Assembly: GCA_014529385.2 (NCBI GenBank)
Contig: CM043966.1
Location: forward strand, 86,644,087-86,708,086
Source: Adiantum capillus-veneris
Lineage: Eukaryota > Streptophyta > Polypodiopsida > Polypodiales > Pteridaceae
DNA length: 64,000 nucleotides
Reading direction: 5' to 3'
This document shows, in pieces, positions 34,529-45,496 of this stretch. The translations under genes and the position numbers were made by a program. The notes beneath the pieces were generated by a model, which was not told the origin of the DNA, searched no databases, and saw only the letters and a program-made list of their open reading frames with translations. Numbering within the stretch: position 1 is the first letter of the stretch; each line of letters begins with the position of its first letter.

Positions 34529-36319
34529 TCATAGAATAGGAGCGCTAGTCAAGGTCTTTTTCAATGACTCATAAGCATGGTCACACTCCGTAGTCCATTG
34601 GAACTCAATAAGAAGCTTGTACAACGGACGAGCTATCTCAGCAAAGTTTAAAATAAACCATCGGTAATAACCAACATGGCCCATGAACCTTTGAACTCCT
34701 TTATAGTTTGTAGGTGGTGGCAATTCTGCAATGGCTTTAATTTTGCTCTCATCTGTGGAAATCCCATTTTTGGACACTATATGCCCTAAAATGACTCCAT
34801 GTTTAACCCAAAATTGGCATTTGAAAGGGTTTAAGGAGATGCGATACAATCTACACTTCTCAAAAACTTTTCGTAAGCATGATAGATGTTCTTTCCAAGA
34901 GGAATAAAGACAAAGGTCATCTAAGAAAGCTTCACAAAACTCCCTCAAGTATTCTCTAAAATTAGTGTTTATTAATCTTTGAAAGGTAGCCGGGGCATTG
35001 GTTAAGCCAAAATCCATAACACGAAATGCGAACACTCCAAATTTGGTTATAAAGGTTGTTTTAGCTTGGTCCTCCAGCGCAATTGTGATTTGATTGTAGC
35101 CAGAGTACCCATCCAAAAAGCTATAAGCTTCCTTCCCTGCAACTCTTTCAAGCACATGTTCTGAATATGGCAAGGGGTAATGGTCCCTCCTAGTGGCGGC
35201 ATTGACCTTCTTGAGATCCACGCACACTCTGAGTTTCCCATTCTTTTTTGGCACAATCACTATTGGAGACACCCATTCTGAGTGCTCAATAGGGTATATG
35301 AATCCGCATTCCACAAGCTTTTCAATCTCTTCTTGAACGATCTTTGCATATTTAGGATTCATTGGGTAGGGTCGTTGCTGAACTGGTTTAGCCATGCTAT
35401 TCATGGGGATTGTGTGATGCACCACGAAAGGTGGAACACCTTTCATATCATGATAAGTCCAGGCAAATATATCCCTGAATTCCTTGAGAAGTTCTTTAAG
35501 TACACACTCCTCAGTCTCGGTCAGATCTTGGGCAATGAAAACAGGTTTAGACTCTTCTCCTTGGTCTGCTAACTCTATTTCCTTAACTATCGTTGGACCA
35601 TCATAGACTCCATTGCTCCCATCGATAGGTTTTCTTTGAGCCTTTGTATACACAACCTTACGTTCCTCTGTGGTATAGGATTTGAAATGTTCAGGTGCAG
35701 GGTGTAAGTCTGTGGGGTCATGTTGTTCTGTGGACTGTGATTTAACTTCTGATTCCTTTTGTTGTTGAGCTAACTCTCGATTTTGTTGTCTCCTTATGGT
35801 ACGGCTCAACTTTGGCTTCTCTGTAGCCTCTAGTTGTGCGATGTCAATGGGTTGTGGACTACACCACATAACGCTTTGAAGGTATTCACCCCAGGTATGT
35901 ACCAACTTTCGATGAGCATCACATGCCCCTATATAATTAAGCCATTCTGCGGTAGATTTCTTTTCATTTATTCTAGCATGCACATTTGCTCGATATCGTC
36001 GCCTCTTATATCTCTTACTCTTCTTGTTTAATTCTCGATTACGGTCGATTTCTAGTGAAGACTCACTAGATGAATCACTACTTGTGTCTTCTGCTCCCTT
36101 GGATAGATTATCATCTAGGTTACCACTGGGCCCTGAATGGTTTCTCCCCACATTTGCACTAAGATTTAACTCAAATTCTTTGTCCTCATAGTCAATTTCA
36201 AATGATGATTCTGAACCCAAATCGTGTGGGCTATAGTCTTGTGAGGCACTACTGGTTTCAATGCCAGTCAAACTTTCATCTTGTAGATCATCAGAAGCTA
36301 TATGCATTGCTTCTAGCAT
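34529..36319 (-). pseudogene. Element C protease-RT linker and reverse transcriptase
   Basis: A long acidic, Ser-rich linker (about 200 codons) precedes RT. RT has DIFAWTYHDMKGV, the fingers (EWVSPIVIVPKKNGKLRVCV), DGYSGYNQITIALED, FGLTNAPATFQR, and a catalytic FLDD box near 34,912-34,925 in place of YMDD. The thumb has GHIVSKNGIS and GHVGYYR. Unlike B, it reads through without a frame break before RT. The frame ends at a TGA (34,529) after TSAPIL and continues in phase into RNase H. Confidence 0.9.
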
Positions 36320-36438
36320 GTTTAAGGGTACAAGTGGTGGTATTTTATCCCCCTCAGGTGTTACCTAGGTCGTCCCCCTATTTCCCCAAGTGTCTATGGT
36401 TACTTCTAGGTGGACCCAATCAACATTGTCCGACTCAG

Positions 36439-37368
36439 TCATCCCAGATAGTACATCCATATAAGGAGAATCTTCCCCAACATCAGTGTCCGCTTTACAC
36501 GTATAACAATACTGCATGGGGCCAAGTGAACTGTGGTGTCAGATCTATGATCAATTATAAACCTGTTTCCTAGAGGATGTGCTCGACCCGTCACAAGATC
36601 CACTCGAATGACAGAATCTTGGAACTGCAAATAGAGATGGTTTTTAGACCAGTCATGCACCATTTTTGCTTCCCTCATGAAAGGACGTCCTAAGATCATC
36701 TCCGATGCCATAGTGTGTTTGGAGAAATCCATAACAATAAAGGTAATCCTTATTTTATGTCCAAATACCTTGATCTTGAGATCTTCTAGCATCCCAATAG
36801 GTTTAACAATAGACCCATTGGCCATCTTCACTACTATGGTTGTGGTCGCAAGGTGAGGTCTCCCCATAGTTTCCCAAAAAAAATTAGTCACAATGCTAAC
36901 CCCAGCGCCACTATCAAGGATTCCCTTCACAGTTAATCCCTTAGTAGTGATTGGTATAGTCGCATTAGATTCATCACCCTCAAAGTATTGTCCCAACTTG
37001 TTAACAGGTATTTCTATAACAAGGTTCTCATCTAAGTTGGGTTGTGGATCTAAGTGTTCCTCCTCTATTGGCATCTCCCTAGCTCCATCCATCTGTGCAA
37101 ATTGTGGTAGCCCAAACTTCAGTTCTCCATTGAGGAAGGCTCGAAGGGCTGAGACTAGCTTGGGGTCTTTATATAGTTTGGACATGATGGTGGTTCTAAC
37201 TTTTGAAGACATGAAATCCATCAATTTGGCAATATTTAACGGTACCTTTTGGACTTCAGTCCCTTGATGTGGGGAAGATGGGATCTCCATTTCTTCGATA
37301 GGATCAGGTAGTCCCTCTGTAAACATTCTTTCCATCAAGAAGTGAGTACGCCCACTTTCCCATGACAT
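36439..37368 (-). pseudogene. Element C aspartic protease (first, normal position)
   Basis: The retropepsin domain has GILDSGAGVSIVT (Asp near 36,913-36,915) and a closing EMILGRPFM. It is preceded by about 140 residues resembling the B segment (NKLGQYFEGD in C, NKVGEYCEGE in B). It would process the polyprotein. A frame break near 36,400 separates it from RT, and an in-frame TAG at about 37,370 separates it from the linker. Confidence 0.87.
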
Positions 37369-37371
37369 TAA

Positions 37372-37689
37372 CTAACTTTCTTCTTGGATGACACTAGGTA
37401 TGTCCAAGGGTCTATGGACTTGGTGAGGTTGTTGTTGCGTAGGGAACACGGTGTCTGTAATCTGGATCTTCCTAGGTGTTGGTTCTAGATCCCTTTGGGT
37501 ATCTTCTACCAAACTCCTTAATTGCTTGACTCGCTCAATCTCCTCTGTAGGGTTTGGGTAAGTTCCTATCTTATTTTTGGATCCTGGCCATTGTGGCTCA
37601 TGAAGATCTTCCTTGTTGGTTTCTATGTTAGTGGTCGTTTTGGTCTCCATGGTTTCACCTGAATCAGAATCTTCTTCAGCGTCGTTCAT
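37372..37689 (-). pseudogene. Element C gag-protease linker
   Basis: This 105-codon acidic segment (ETMETKTTTNIETNKED, EEIERVKQLRSLVED) is in phase with the protease across one TAG stop and out of phase with the zinc-knuckle frame. It corresponds to B's linker near 9,780-10,056. Confidence 0.6.
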
Positions 37690-37712
37690 ATATATGGGGT
37701 CGTCACCAGTCC

Positions 37713-38660
37713 CTATGTTGGTCTTTGAATTGGGGCTGACTTCGTTGCTTTTTGCGATCTCTTTCTTCGTGTTTTCTTCTTTTTCTGAGATTGGGCAATT
37801 GATGCCGTGTCTCTTTCCTCAAGAATATAATTTTGTTTTTGGAGCATCGATCGTGTGAGTACGTTTACTGGTACCACAAGTGTACTTTGTGATGGCTCCT
37901 CGGTAACTTCAATCAAGTTTAATGGTGTGATCTTCGGTGCATTTGGATTATTTGGACATTGGGTAATCAAATGATCTATGCCACATCGATTACACATGAG
38001 TATCGGCATTGTAGACGTGCTCGCTTGATTGGTTTGCATTAGTGTGGCGTTCTTTTGTAGCCTAATAGGACACTTGGCTACACGATGTGGACCTCCACAC
38101 TCATAGCATTGAAGAGGTGGTCTCTTAGCGGTGTAATTGATATTTTGGCCTCTTGCCGCAAGAGCAGCTACTTGATATACAGGTTTGACTTGTCCCCAAT
38201 AGTCCTCCATGTAGTATTGTGGACTTTCTTCAAGCACATCCATCCCATAGGCGATATTAGGATCTATATCTTCCTCATAGCCTTCCAAACAAGAAATAGA
38301 TGACTCACAACCCACTTGATTCACAGAAGTGATTCTCTGATGTGGTGGTTGCGGTCCTAGCACTGGAGGTGGTAAGGGTGTTGTTTGAACAACATTTTGG
38401 GCCTTAGGGACCATGTGTTGTGCTGTTTGTTCAAGAGGTGGGGCCGGCATCAAGGCAGGCACTCGAGGTGTGTCTGTCCATGCTAAGGTTGGTCTATTGG
38501 CCATCGCACGCTTAAATACTATGCAATCCTTAGCTTGATGACCATACCTCCCACATGCATTGCAGTTCCCATTGAATTTTACTCTAAAAGTAGGGCATTC
38601 ACTGGTACTATGCGGTCCATAGCATACTGAGCACCATTGCTGCTCCCTTCTTGGATACAT
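37713..38660 (-). pseudogene. Element C nucleocapsid region with four zinc knuckles
   Basis: Four CCHC-type motifs are visible in two pairs: CSVCYGPHSTSEC and CNACGRYGHQAKDC near the start, then CYECGGPHRVAKC and CNRCGIDHLITQC. One or two is more usual for plant gypsy elements. A basic tail (KKKKTRRKRSQKATK) follows. The region would bind element RNA during packaging. It is in frame with the upstream capsid across a single TAG. Confidence 0.85.
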
Positions 38661-38696
38661 ATGATTGTTTTGCGGAGCACGATTGTCTCTAAGACT

Positions 38697-39524
38697 CTAT
38701 TGAATAGCCTTGGTGAGATCTGCTAAAGTCATCTCAGATATCTTTGGCTCCTTAGCAATAGGCTTTAGGGTCATTGGTTGATGCCCTGATGCTTGCGAGC
38801 TAATACATTTAGGCTCAACAGACACTCTTTCTCCTTGAATCATTAAATTATCCTCCAATTGGATCGCATTGGCGGTGACTGCTTCCCAAGTGGTGATACC
38901 TCTAATGACTAGGCCATTGTAGATATCCTCATGTCGTAACCCCCTAATAAATCTATCAAGCAATTGGTTATTGTTGAAGCGCTCATTTGGACTACAACGA
39001 GAATTCAAATGCTTCAAGAGACTTATAAAGTCTCTCACCGACTCTCCTTCCTCTCGTTGGGCTTTCTGGAGCTGAGAGGCTACACCCCAAAGCACTCCCT
39101 CTCGTATGTATTCCTTTAAGAACAGTCTCCTAAGAGTAGGGTAAATCGTTTTTTCTTCCACCCTTAGGGTTCTATACCAATCCCGAGCCTTTCCACTTAA
39201 GGTTAGGCTTAAAGCATTGCTCTTATGTATGTCATTGTGTTCTCTTAGAGAATCACATATTTGTTCAAGCACTTCGATATGCTTACTCACATCCCCGTCT
39301 CCGCTAAATTTTTGTGTGAGCTTGGCTATTTGTACTACCTTACTTCTAGGCTCTCTATCAGGCGTGTTACGCATATTCTCAGCAATAGATCGACCAATAG
39401 CTTGAGCAAATGTTACCAAGTCACCTAAGTGAGCAGGCACCGTGGGTGAAGGTGCTCCAAAGACTACATGTGGAGTAGGTATTGGCATTGGGCTTGGCGC
39501 ATAGGAAGCCCTTGGGTTCCACAT
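38697..39524 (-). pseudogene. Element C gag capsid domain
   Basis: This is a retrotransposon gag domain with FSGDGDVSKHIEVLEQI, GKARDWYRTL, LFLKEYIREGVLWG, REEGESVRDFISLLKHLNSR and FIRGLRHEDIYNGL. It is 275 codons long, begins in phase with the N-terminal extension across one TAG, and ends at a TAG (CAA TAG AGT) in phase with the zinc-knuckle frame. Confidence 0.85.
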
Positions 39525-39530
39525 TGGGTA

Positions 39531-40820
39531 CTATGTTGTGCCATGTGGTGGTCCATAGTTCATATGAGTGGCCCTAGGCATAGCAGACGTCGGATGTGAC
39601 ATGCTAATGCTAGCCGGTATAGTCCCATGGAAATAAGAACTTGTGTATTGTGGTTGTGGAGCATAGGTAGATGAAACAATGGGACGGGTAGGGACTACAT
39701 GAGTACGTGGACCCATAGGTGCATACGATTGGTTCGCACTTGTAGGTACTATTGCAGGCATTGAGCTACCATGTAGCGGTGCTTTAGTAACAAACGAGGT
39801 CCATGGCGTGTTTCTTGGCATGCCCATCATTGGGGTAGGCATGGTAGCCGTGGTTTCATCAAGGGAAAGATGAGCTAGACTTGGAAAAGTAAAGCTATCA
39901 CTTGTGGGCTCAGATTGCATTGAGACCCCTGGCGAAACAACATATGGGGGATCGATGGGACTCACTGGGGGAGTCTCCATTTGTGATAGAGTGGGTTGTT
40001 TCCCTTTGCCCGTGTCTAAAAATCTCATAGGACCTGTCGAAGGTATGTTTATTCCTCGATTTTTCCTCTCGGACTGGATAATCCTATGGATGACATTGCA
40101 GATCATGTGTTGTTGTTCCTCTAGACTAGTGGCACTAGATGTGGATTGTACAACTTCTAACCAACCCACATGGTATGTGTAGCCCATGTATAGGTCGGTC
40201 AAAGTCTCCATGTGTAGGTCATATTCCCAATTTTCATTGAGAAATACCCCGTCCAAAATTGGTGTACTAGAGGGTTGTCGTGAGGTGGATACAATGTTGC
40301 TTCCCGTGTTTTGACTTTTAGTCACCACTACCTTAGAGGCAACTTTGGAAGGTGGTAGCTCGGTAGGGCCCTCGTTAAATGAGGTAGGTATAATGTCCAC
40401 GTGGACACTCTGAGGGAGTGTGGGGTCTACAAGAGATGTGAATGGTGATTCTACTTCCCCACCCCCTTCGTTTACTTCACTAGCTGTAGGTTCAGAGCAC
40501 GTAGATCTACTAAAAGTTTCCATCAAACGGCTAAAAACACTAGTTCCAGGTTGTTGGGCCCAGCTAGGTACGGTTTCATTTGTTCCCCCGGGGCTTTGTG
40601 TAAGATGCTCTTCCATAATATCGTAGTTAGAGGAAGAGTCGCTAGCCGCTATATTTGAGTCTTGGGTTGCACTACCTTGGGTCCCCGCCGAGGGCGTAGA
40701 CCCTAGCATGGAAGGATAGTGAGTACCCCCGTAAATCGAAGCACTAGCTAGTTGTTCGGACTCTAGCACACGACCAGAGCGTAGATACATGTGCTTTGGG
40801 TTCCCTACAAGTGTCGGCAA
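39531..40820 (-). pseudogene. Element C gag N-terminal extension (Pro/Ser/Thr-rich)
   Basis: This 429-codon low-complexity frame contains HMYLRSGRV near its start, matching the MYLRSG start of B gag. The rest is Pro/Ser/Thr-rich without a recognisable fold. Its conservation in place and start motif across B and C indicates a real part of gag in this lineage. It ends in a TAG two codons before the capsid frame. Confidence 0.75.
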
Positions 40821-41633
40821 GTATCCTCAAAGGTTACTTGCTTTGTTTTGTGGGTGTTTTGCACCCCGTTTTCTACTTGATTTTTTCTTGTTTTTTTAAT
40901 GTTTTTTTAATGTTTGATTTTTTTAATTGAAGTGTGTGATAGCTCGAAACGAGCGTATCACTTAAAGGGTCGCTGTGTGTTTTACAGCACAATTTTCGGG
41001 CATCTGACGTTCCGTTGGTCCTCAAAAATCAATTTTAGCTACGTGTGAAGCTAAAATTCATTTTTTTAAAAGGCGACTGAGGCCTAGGCCTGAGCGTGAG
41101 CTTAGGCTTGGGTCTCGGCTTGGGTCTGGGAGATATTTCCGATCCCGGTCCTACCTTTTTTTTTTAATTTTAATTTTTATTTTTTTATTATTATTATTTT
41201 TTTAAAGGATAATGTCGCCGCGGCCTGCGCGAGAGCACACACACACTCTATCTACCTACTTCTAGCTAATATACCTACTCTTACACACTCTATCTACCTA
41301 CTTCTAACTAATATACCTACTCTTACACACTAATACACTCTATTAACTCTCACTAATCTACTTCCTACTTACTGTACACAAAAAACTAACTACCTTAATA
41401 CACAGAGAATAAACACAGAACCTTTGAAATCTATATTAACAAAGAAAACTAACTACCTTAATACACAGAGAATAAACACAGAACCTTTGAAAACTCCATT
41501 AATAAAAAAAACACGCACTATAACACCAAATCCCTCTTCTCAACACACACACACACTCCTTCCCTACCTTTCCTATAATTGAAATTGCACCACGGAGAAG
41601 CACAGAGTGCTACTCGAGCTTAATGCACGGAAT
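40821..41633 (-). other. Element C untranslated leader with two short tandem repeats
   Basis: There is no coding content. Two direct duplications are visible: a 42-bp unit at 41,241-41,282 and 41,283-41,324 (one mismatch), and a 63-bp unit beginning near 41,384 and 41,447. Poly-T/A tracts lie near 40,880-41,215. I see no palindrome like that in B's leader. Confidence 0.6.
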
Positions 41634-41651
41634 TTCCTGGCAACGGCGCCA
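41634..41651 (-). other. Element C primer binding site (tRNA-Asp type)
   Basis: Minus-strand TGGCGCCGTTGCCAGGAA complements the 3' end of plant tRNA-Asp. It begins four bases (AAAA on the plus strand) inside the partial LTR edge at 41,656. Confidence 0.85.
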
Positions 41652-41655
41652 AAAA

Positions 41656-41821
41656 TGTGCACGTATGTCACACGTGTCAATGCAAGGAACTTGCCGATAC
41701 ACCGTGTGCGAGCCACAAATGGCTCCAAGCACACAACAAGCCTAAACTAGTAAGCTCAAAGAAGGCGATGGTGTGTCACTCACCTCTCTACGCTTGATTC
41801 GTGGAGGATTCCTCGCCACGA
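41656..41821 (-). repeat. Element C partial extra LTR (U5 end, 166 bp)
   Basis: This begins TGTGCACGTATG and matches the first about 165 bp (plus orientation) of the LTRs at 41,887 and 28,877, ending at CCTCGCCACGA. In element orientation it is the last part of the LTR, next to the canonical primer site. It joins the tRNA-derived segment directly. Confidence 0.85.
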
Positions 41822-41882
41822 GTGGTAAGTATTCCCACCTGTCACGCGGGTGACCCGGGTTCGCTCCCCGGAAATGGCACCA
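41822..41882 (+). other. tRNA-Asp(GUC)-derived segment trapped between LTR copies
   Basis: The plus strand reads from GTGGTAAGTATTCCC through CCTGTCACG (anticodon GTC at 41,841-41,843) and the T arm (GGGTTCGCTCCC) to GGCACCA. It matches plant tRNA-Asp from about position 14 to the 3' end plus CCA, with about five substitutions. Genomic plant tRNA genes do not encode CCA. The segment lacks the 5' acceptor strand, so it is not a functional gene. CCA is followed by AAAA and the LTR start, the same spacing as at the canonical primer site, so it most likely derives from the reverse-transcription primer. Confidence 0.85.
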
Positions 41883-41886
41883 AAAA

Positions 41887-42500
41887 TGTGCGCGTATGTC
41901 GCACGTGTCAATGCAAGGAACTTGCCGATACACCGTGTGCGAGCCACAAATGGCTCCAAGCACACAACAAGCCTAAACTAGTAAGCTCAAAGAAGGCGAT
42001 GGTGTGTCACTCACCGCTCTACGCTTGCTTCGTGGAGGATTCCTCGCCGCGAAGAAGAAGGAGCCGCCGCTTCACCACGCTCAACCGCTTCGCCGCCGCC
42101 GTGCCTTCGTAATGCTCGATCGCCCACACACTCTCTCTCTCTCACACACACACATACACACACACAAGGAGGTAAAGAAGAAGAAGATGGAGATGGAGAT
42201 GGAGATGGAGATGGAGCAAGAGCACTCTTCTATTGCACAAATGAGAGAATGAATGAATTTTAGGTTTAGTTGACTTTTATATGAGCTCGCCCCATTCACA
42301 CTTGGGCGCCCATGCTTAGCCAACTAATCCCTTGAATGTTCCAGTTAGAGTGCGCCTCTCATCGGCGATCACTCTTATCCTTTTCCTATTGGACCGACAA
42401 GTCCGGTATCTGACTCTACCAAATAAGTAATACAATGTCCGTCGTAGGTTACAACGTCCGTCGTGGGTAATAGGGTGTCCGTGAGCCGTGAGGGTTAAAA
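41887..42500 (-). repeat. Element C, 5' LTR
   Basis: This 614-bp LTR runs, in plus coordinates, from TGTGCGCG to GGGTTAAAA (the other copy ends TTAACA). It is followed by target repeat CCCCA. Minus-strand TATAAAA lies at 42,281-42,275. It differs from the 3' LTR at about two dozen positions plus the CT-array length. Confidence 0.92.
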
Positions 42501-43488
42501 CCCCAAAAGAAGACTCTCTCCCATTCGAGAGGAGGAATCCAAAGAGCTAGAAAGCAATGAAATTTTAAGTTCCTCTGAAGATGTGGCTCCACAAAGACGG
42601 CGGTCTAGACGATCGCCCACTCCTCCCAAGAGGAAAAGATCAACACATAGTCTTTCTCCTCATCACTCTGAAAGGCAAGAGAGGAAACAAAGGAAGAAAA
42701 GGGCTAGGAAGAGGTCACCCTCTTCTCCTTCTTCTTCACCTTCCTCCTCTTCTAACGAAAGTTATGGTTATTCTGGACATCGCAAATCATTTCCTGCATG
42801 GCGAAGGTCACAAAAGCTAAAGAAGTTCAAGGAGGGAGGAAAGAGTATCTCTTTTCTCACCTATGATGGCACCTTCGGTGCTACCGACAAAGTGTTGGCC
42901 TTCATCCAGCAATTTGATGCGGCCTTTGGAGATGAGGTCTTCACAGAGTCCTCTAAGCTACACCATGTAGCTATGCACTTCCAAAAATCAGCTCGTCAAT
43001 GGTGGGCTAGCCTTCGTGGAAATGGTGAAGCCCCAAAGACATGGAAAACTCTACGAGTTTCCATCATGAAGCAATTCCTTGCAAGCGATGCAAAGGACAA
43101 AGTGCTTACCGAATGGCGCTGCTTGAAGCTCCTCTCCCATGAGTCTATCCACAAATATGTAGACAAGTTTTGGGATTTACATCTCAAGGCTACTGTCTTT
43201 CAAAAGATAGACTTTACCGAGCAAAGGCAGCAATTCTGTGCGGGATTACCTGAAGAGATGGCCGAATACATCAACTCTCAATGGCCTGGTACTATTAGCG
43301 AAGTAATCCATCACACCATGGTTGCTTCACGCATCAATTTCCATCAAGGGGCTAGACGTAATGTCAAGTCCATGGAAAACAAAGACAAAAATGATGCAAA
43401 GGGGAAAACCAATGTTCAAAATACTTCCCAAGTCAATTCCAACAACAACAACAATCAGTCCAAGGAGAAAGGGAGTTTACAAAGGTAA
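42501..43488 (+). pseudogene. Element D gag, main part
   Basis: This continues the frame broken at 28,876: a Lys/Arg/Ser-rich N-terminal segment (SPSSPSSSPSSSS), then the gag capsid domain (FLTYDGTFGATDKVLAFIQQ, ARQWWASLRGNGEAPKTW, CAGLPEEMAEYI) to an Asn-rich tail. The stop at 43,486 results from a frame break near 43,460. The knuckle and protease continue in another frame. Confidence 0.85.
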
Positions 43489-44023
43489 AAACAAACTCTC
43501 TCATGAAGAGCTTGAAGCTTTTTGCAAGGAGCATAAGTGTTTCAAGTGTGGGGAGCAAGGACATGGCTATCGTTCTTGCCCCAAGAAGAATGCTCACAAT
43601 GAGACTCCTAGGGCTTCCACCATCGAAGCTCCAAAAGAGGATGCTCATTGCAAAGGATCGTCACTTTCCTATGCTTGGGGAAAGGTAAGAGAGCATGATG
43701 CCTTCATCTTGTTTGACCCTGGCTCTATTCTTAACTTCATATCAATGGAGTTGGCCACCAAGTTGGGCATTCAAGCTTTTGAGATGGGAGATATAGTAGT
43801 GGCTGATGCAGCTTTCAAGGGACAACAAGTCGCCGTTACTCCCTTGATTGGGAAGTTGAGGCTTCATGTCCAAAGCTATGTCGACAAAGAAGACTTCTTC
43901 ATCTCTCCTCTCCAACATAAGGATGTTATCCTAGGGGCACCATGGTTTGATCGCATGGCTGCCAACATGAAGTTCCCTGAAAGGAGAATCTACTTCACCT
44001 ACAGGGAAAGAACATGTATATAG
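43460..44023 (+). pseudogene. Element D zinc knuckle and protease
   Basis: An intact CCHC knuckle (CFKCGEQGHGYRSC) is followed by a retropepsin-like domain with ILFDPGSILNFIS at the active site and VILGAPWFDRM at the end. DPGS is a common variant in chromoviruses, so I do not count it as a lesion. The frame ends at a TAG (44,021), and the linker to RT continues in another frame from 44,014. Confidence 0.82.
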
Positions 44024-45496
44024 ATGCTAGTAAGCGTGGTCGCACTATTCCACTTGTAAATCCTCTTGCTTTTGATAAGTCAATCAAGAGCTCAGTTTTT
44101 GCGTACATGATTTTTTTCAAAGAGTCTCTAAAAGATACTAATGTTTCATCAAATGTAAATGGTAGGAATCAAGAAGAGTTAGACTTGTCTAATTTTCTAA
44201 AAGGATTCCAATATGTGTTCATCGATGATATCCCTATGGACTTACCTCCAAAACGAGGGGATGATGACCATCGTATTGAGCTCCTTCCTGGAAGATCACC
44301 ACCTAACAAGCCTCCTTATCGAGTCTCACAAGCTCAACAAGAGGAGATCATGAGGCAAGTACAAGAGCTGGTAGACAAAGGGATGGTTCCTCTCCCTTTT
44401 GTTCTCCAGTCCTTTTAGTGCAAAAGAAAGATGGTACATACCGTATGTGTGTGGACTATCGAGCACTAAACCATATCACTATCAAAAACAGATTTCCCGT
44501 ACCTCAGGTAGAAGATCTGTTTGATAAGCTACAAGGCTCGACCTACTTCAGTAGGATTGACCTTAAGAGTGGCTATCATCAAATAAGGATAGTGGATGAA
44601 GATATCTTAAAGACTGCGTTTCGCACAACGTTTGGTCTTTATGAATATCTAGTCATGCCTTTTGGCTTGTCTAATGCACCAGCTACGTTCAATCGTTTGA
44701 TGGAGAAAAATTTTAGATCATACCACAAATTCACTGGAGTGTTCTTTCATGATATCATCATCTACTCCAAGTCTTTGGAGGAACATAAGAAACATCTCCA
44801 AGTGATTTTTCAAGCATTGAGGGAGAACAAGCTTTTTCTCAACCAAAAGAAAAGCGAATTCTTCCTACAAGAGATCCAATACCTAGGTCATATTATCTCT
44901 AAAGATGGTATCCAAATGGATCCATCAAAGTTAGAGGTAATAAAAGCATGGCCTAACCCAAGAAATCTACATGAGCTAAGAAGCTTTGTTGGTATGTGCG
45001 CATACTATAGACGCTTCATAGCAAAATTCTCTCAAGTAGCAGGACCACTACATGACTTAACTAAGAAGAACGTTAAGTTTGTGTGGACTGCTAAGGAGCA
45101 AAATGCTTTTGAAAAGCTCAAAGAGAAGCTTACTTCCCAACCAGTCCTTGTGCTTCCGGATCTCTCAAAGCCATTTGAGGTCCAATGTGATGCTTGTGAT
45201 GATTGCCTTGGAGCAATTTTGCTTCAAGAAGGGCATGCCATAGCATATGAGAGCCGAAGGCTCAATATTGATGAACAAGTCTTGGGCATTTATGAGAAAG
45301 AGATTTTAGCTGTTCTACATGCCCTAGACACATGGAAGCACTACCTATTGGGACTCCATTTATCCTACGAACCAACCACCAAAGTCTCAAGTATTTCATG
45401 ATGCAAACCAAGCTTTCCGACAAACAAATGAGGTGGGCAAATTTTCTTTTGTAATTTAATTCCCATATTGCTCACATAGCTGGTAAGCACAATCAA
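44014..45496 (+). pseudogene. Element D reverse transcriptase and RNase H
   Basis: A linker (44,014-44,418) is shifted against the RT frame (44,418-45,401). RT contains YRMCVDYRALNHITIKNRFP, FSRIDLKSGYHQI and MPFGLSNAPATF. The catalytic box reads FFHD (His codon CAT at 44,748-44,750), so the first catalytic Asp is lost. RNase H follows (VQCDACDDCLGAILLQ, YEKEILAVLHAL) and breaks frame near 45,355, with recognisable sequence (SLKYFMMQTKLSDKQMRW) to 45,496. Confidence 0.87.

Larger units (their letters stand above)
28877..42500 (-). mobile_element. Element C: Ty3/gypsy element related to B, inserted in D gag
   Basis: Complete LTRs (28,877-29,536 and 41,887-42,500; about 4% different) are flanked by a perfect 5-bp target duplication CCCCA (28,872-28,876 and 42,501-42,505). 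On the minus strand the order is LTR, trapped tRNA-Asp copy, partial LTR, tRNA-Asp primer site, leader, gag extension, gag, four zinc knuckles, protease, RT, RNase H, integrase fused to a second protease-like domain, accessory ORF, polypurine tract, LTR. RT and integrase catalytic residues look intact, but several stops and frame breaks remain. Confidence 0.92.

Noticed and set aside
38690-38705. TAG readthrough in element C gag (CAA TAG)
   Set aside because: The downstream bases do not fit the known CARYYA readthrough context, and two other TAG stops nearby suggest ordinary decay.
41820-41882. Functional tRNA-Asp gene
   Set aside because: The 5' acceptor strand and part of the D arm are missing, the 3' strand has several changes, and CCA is encoded next to an LTR start. 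It is primer-derived.
43712-43724. DPGS as a protease lesion in element D
   Set aside because: This variant of the active-site motif is common in chromoviruses.
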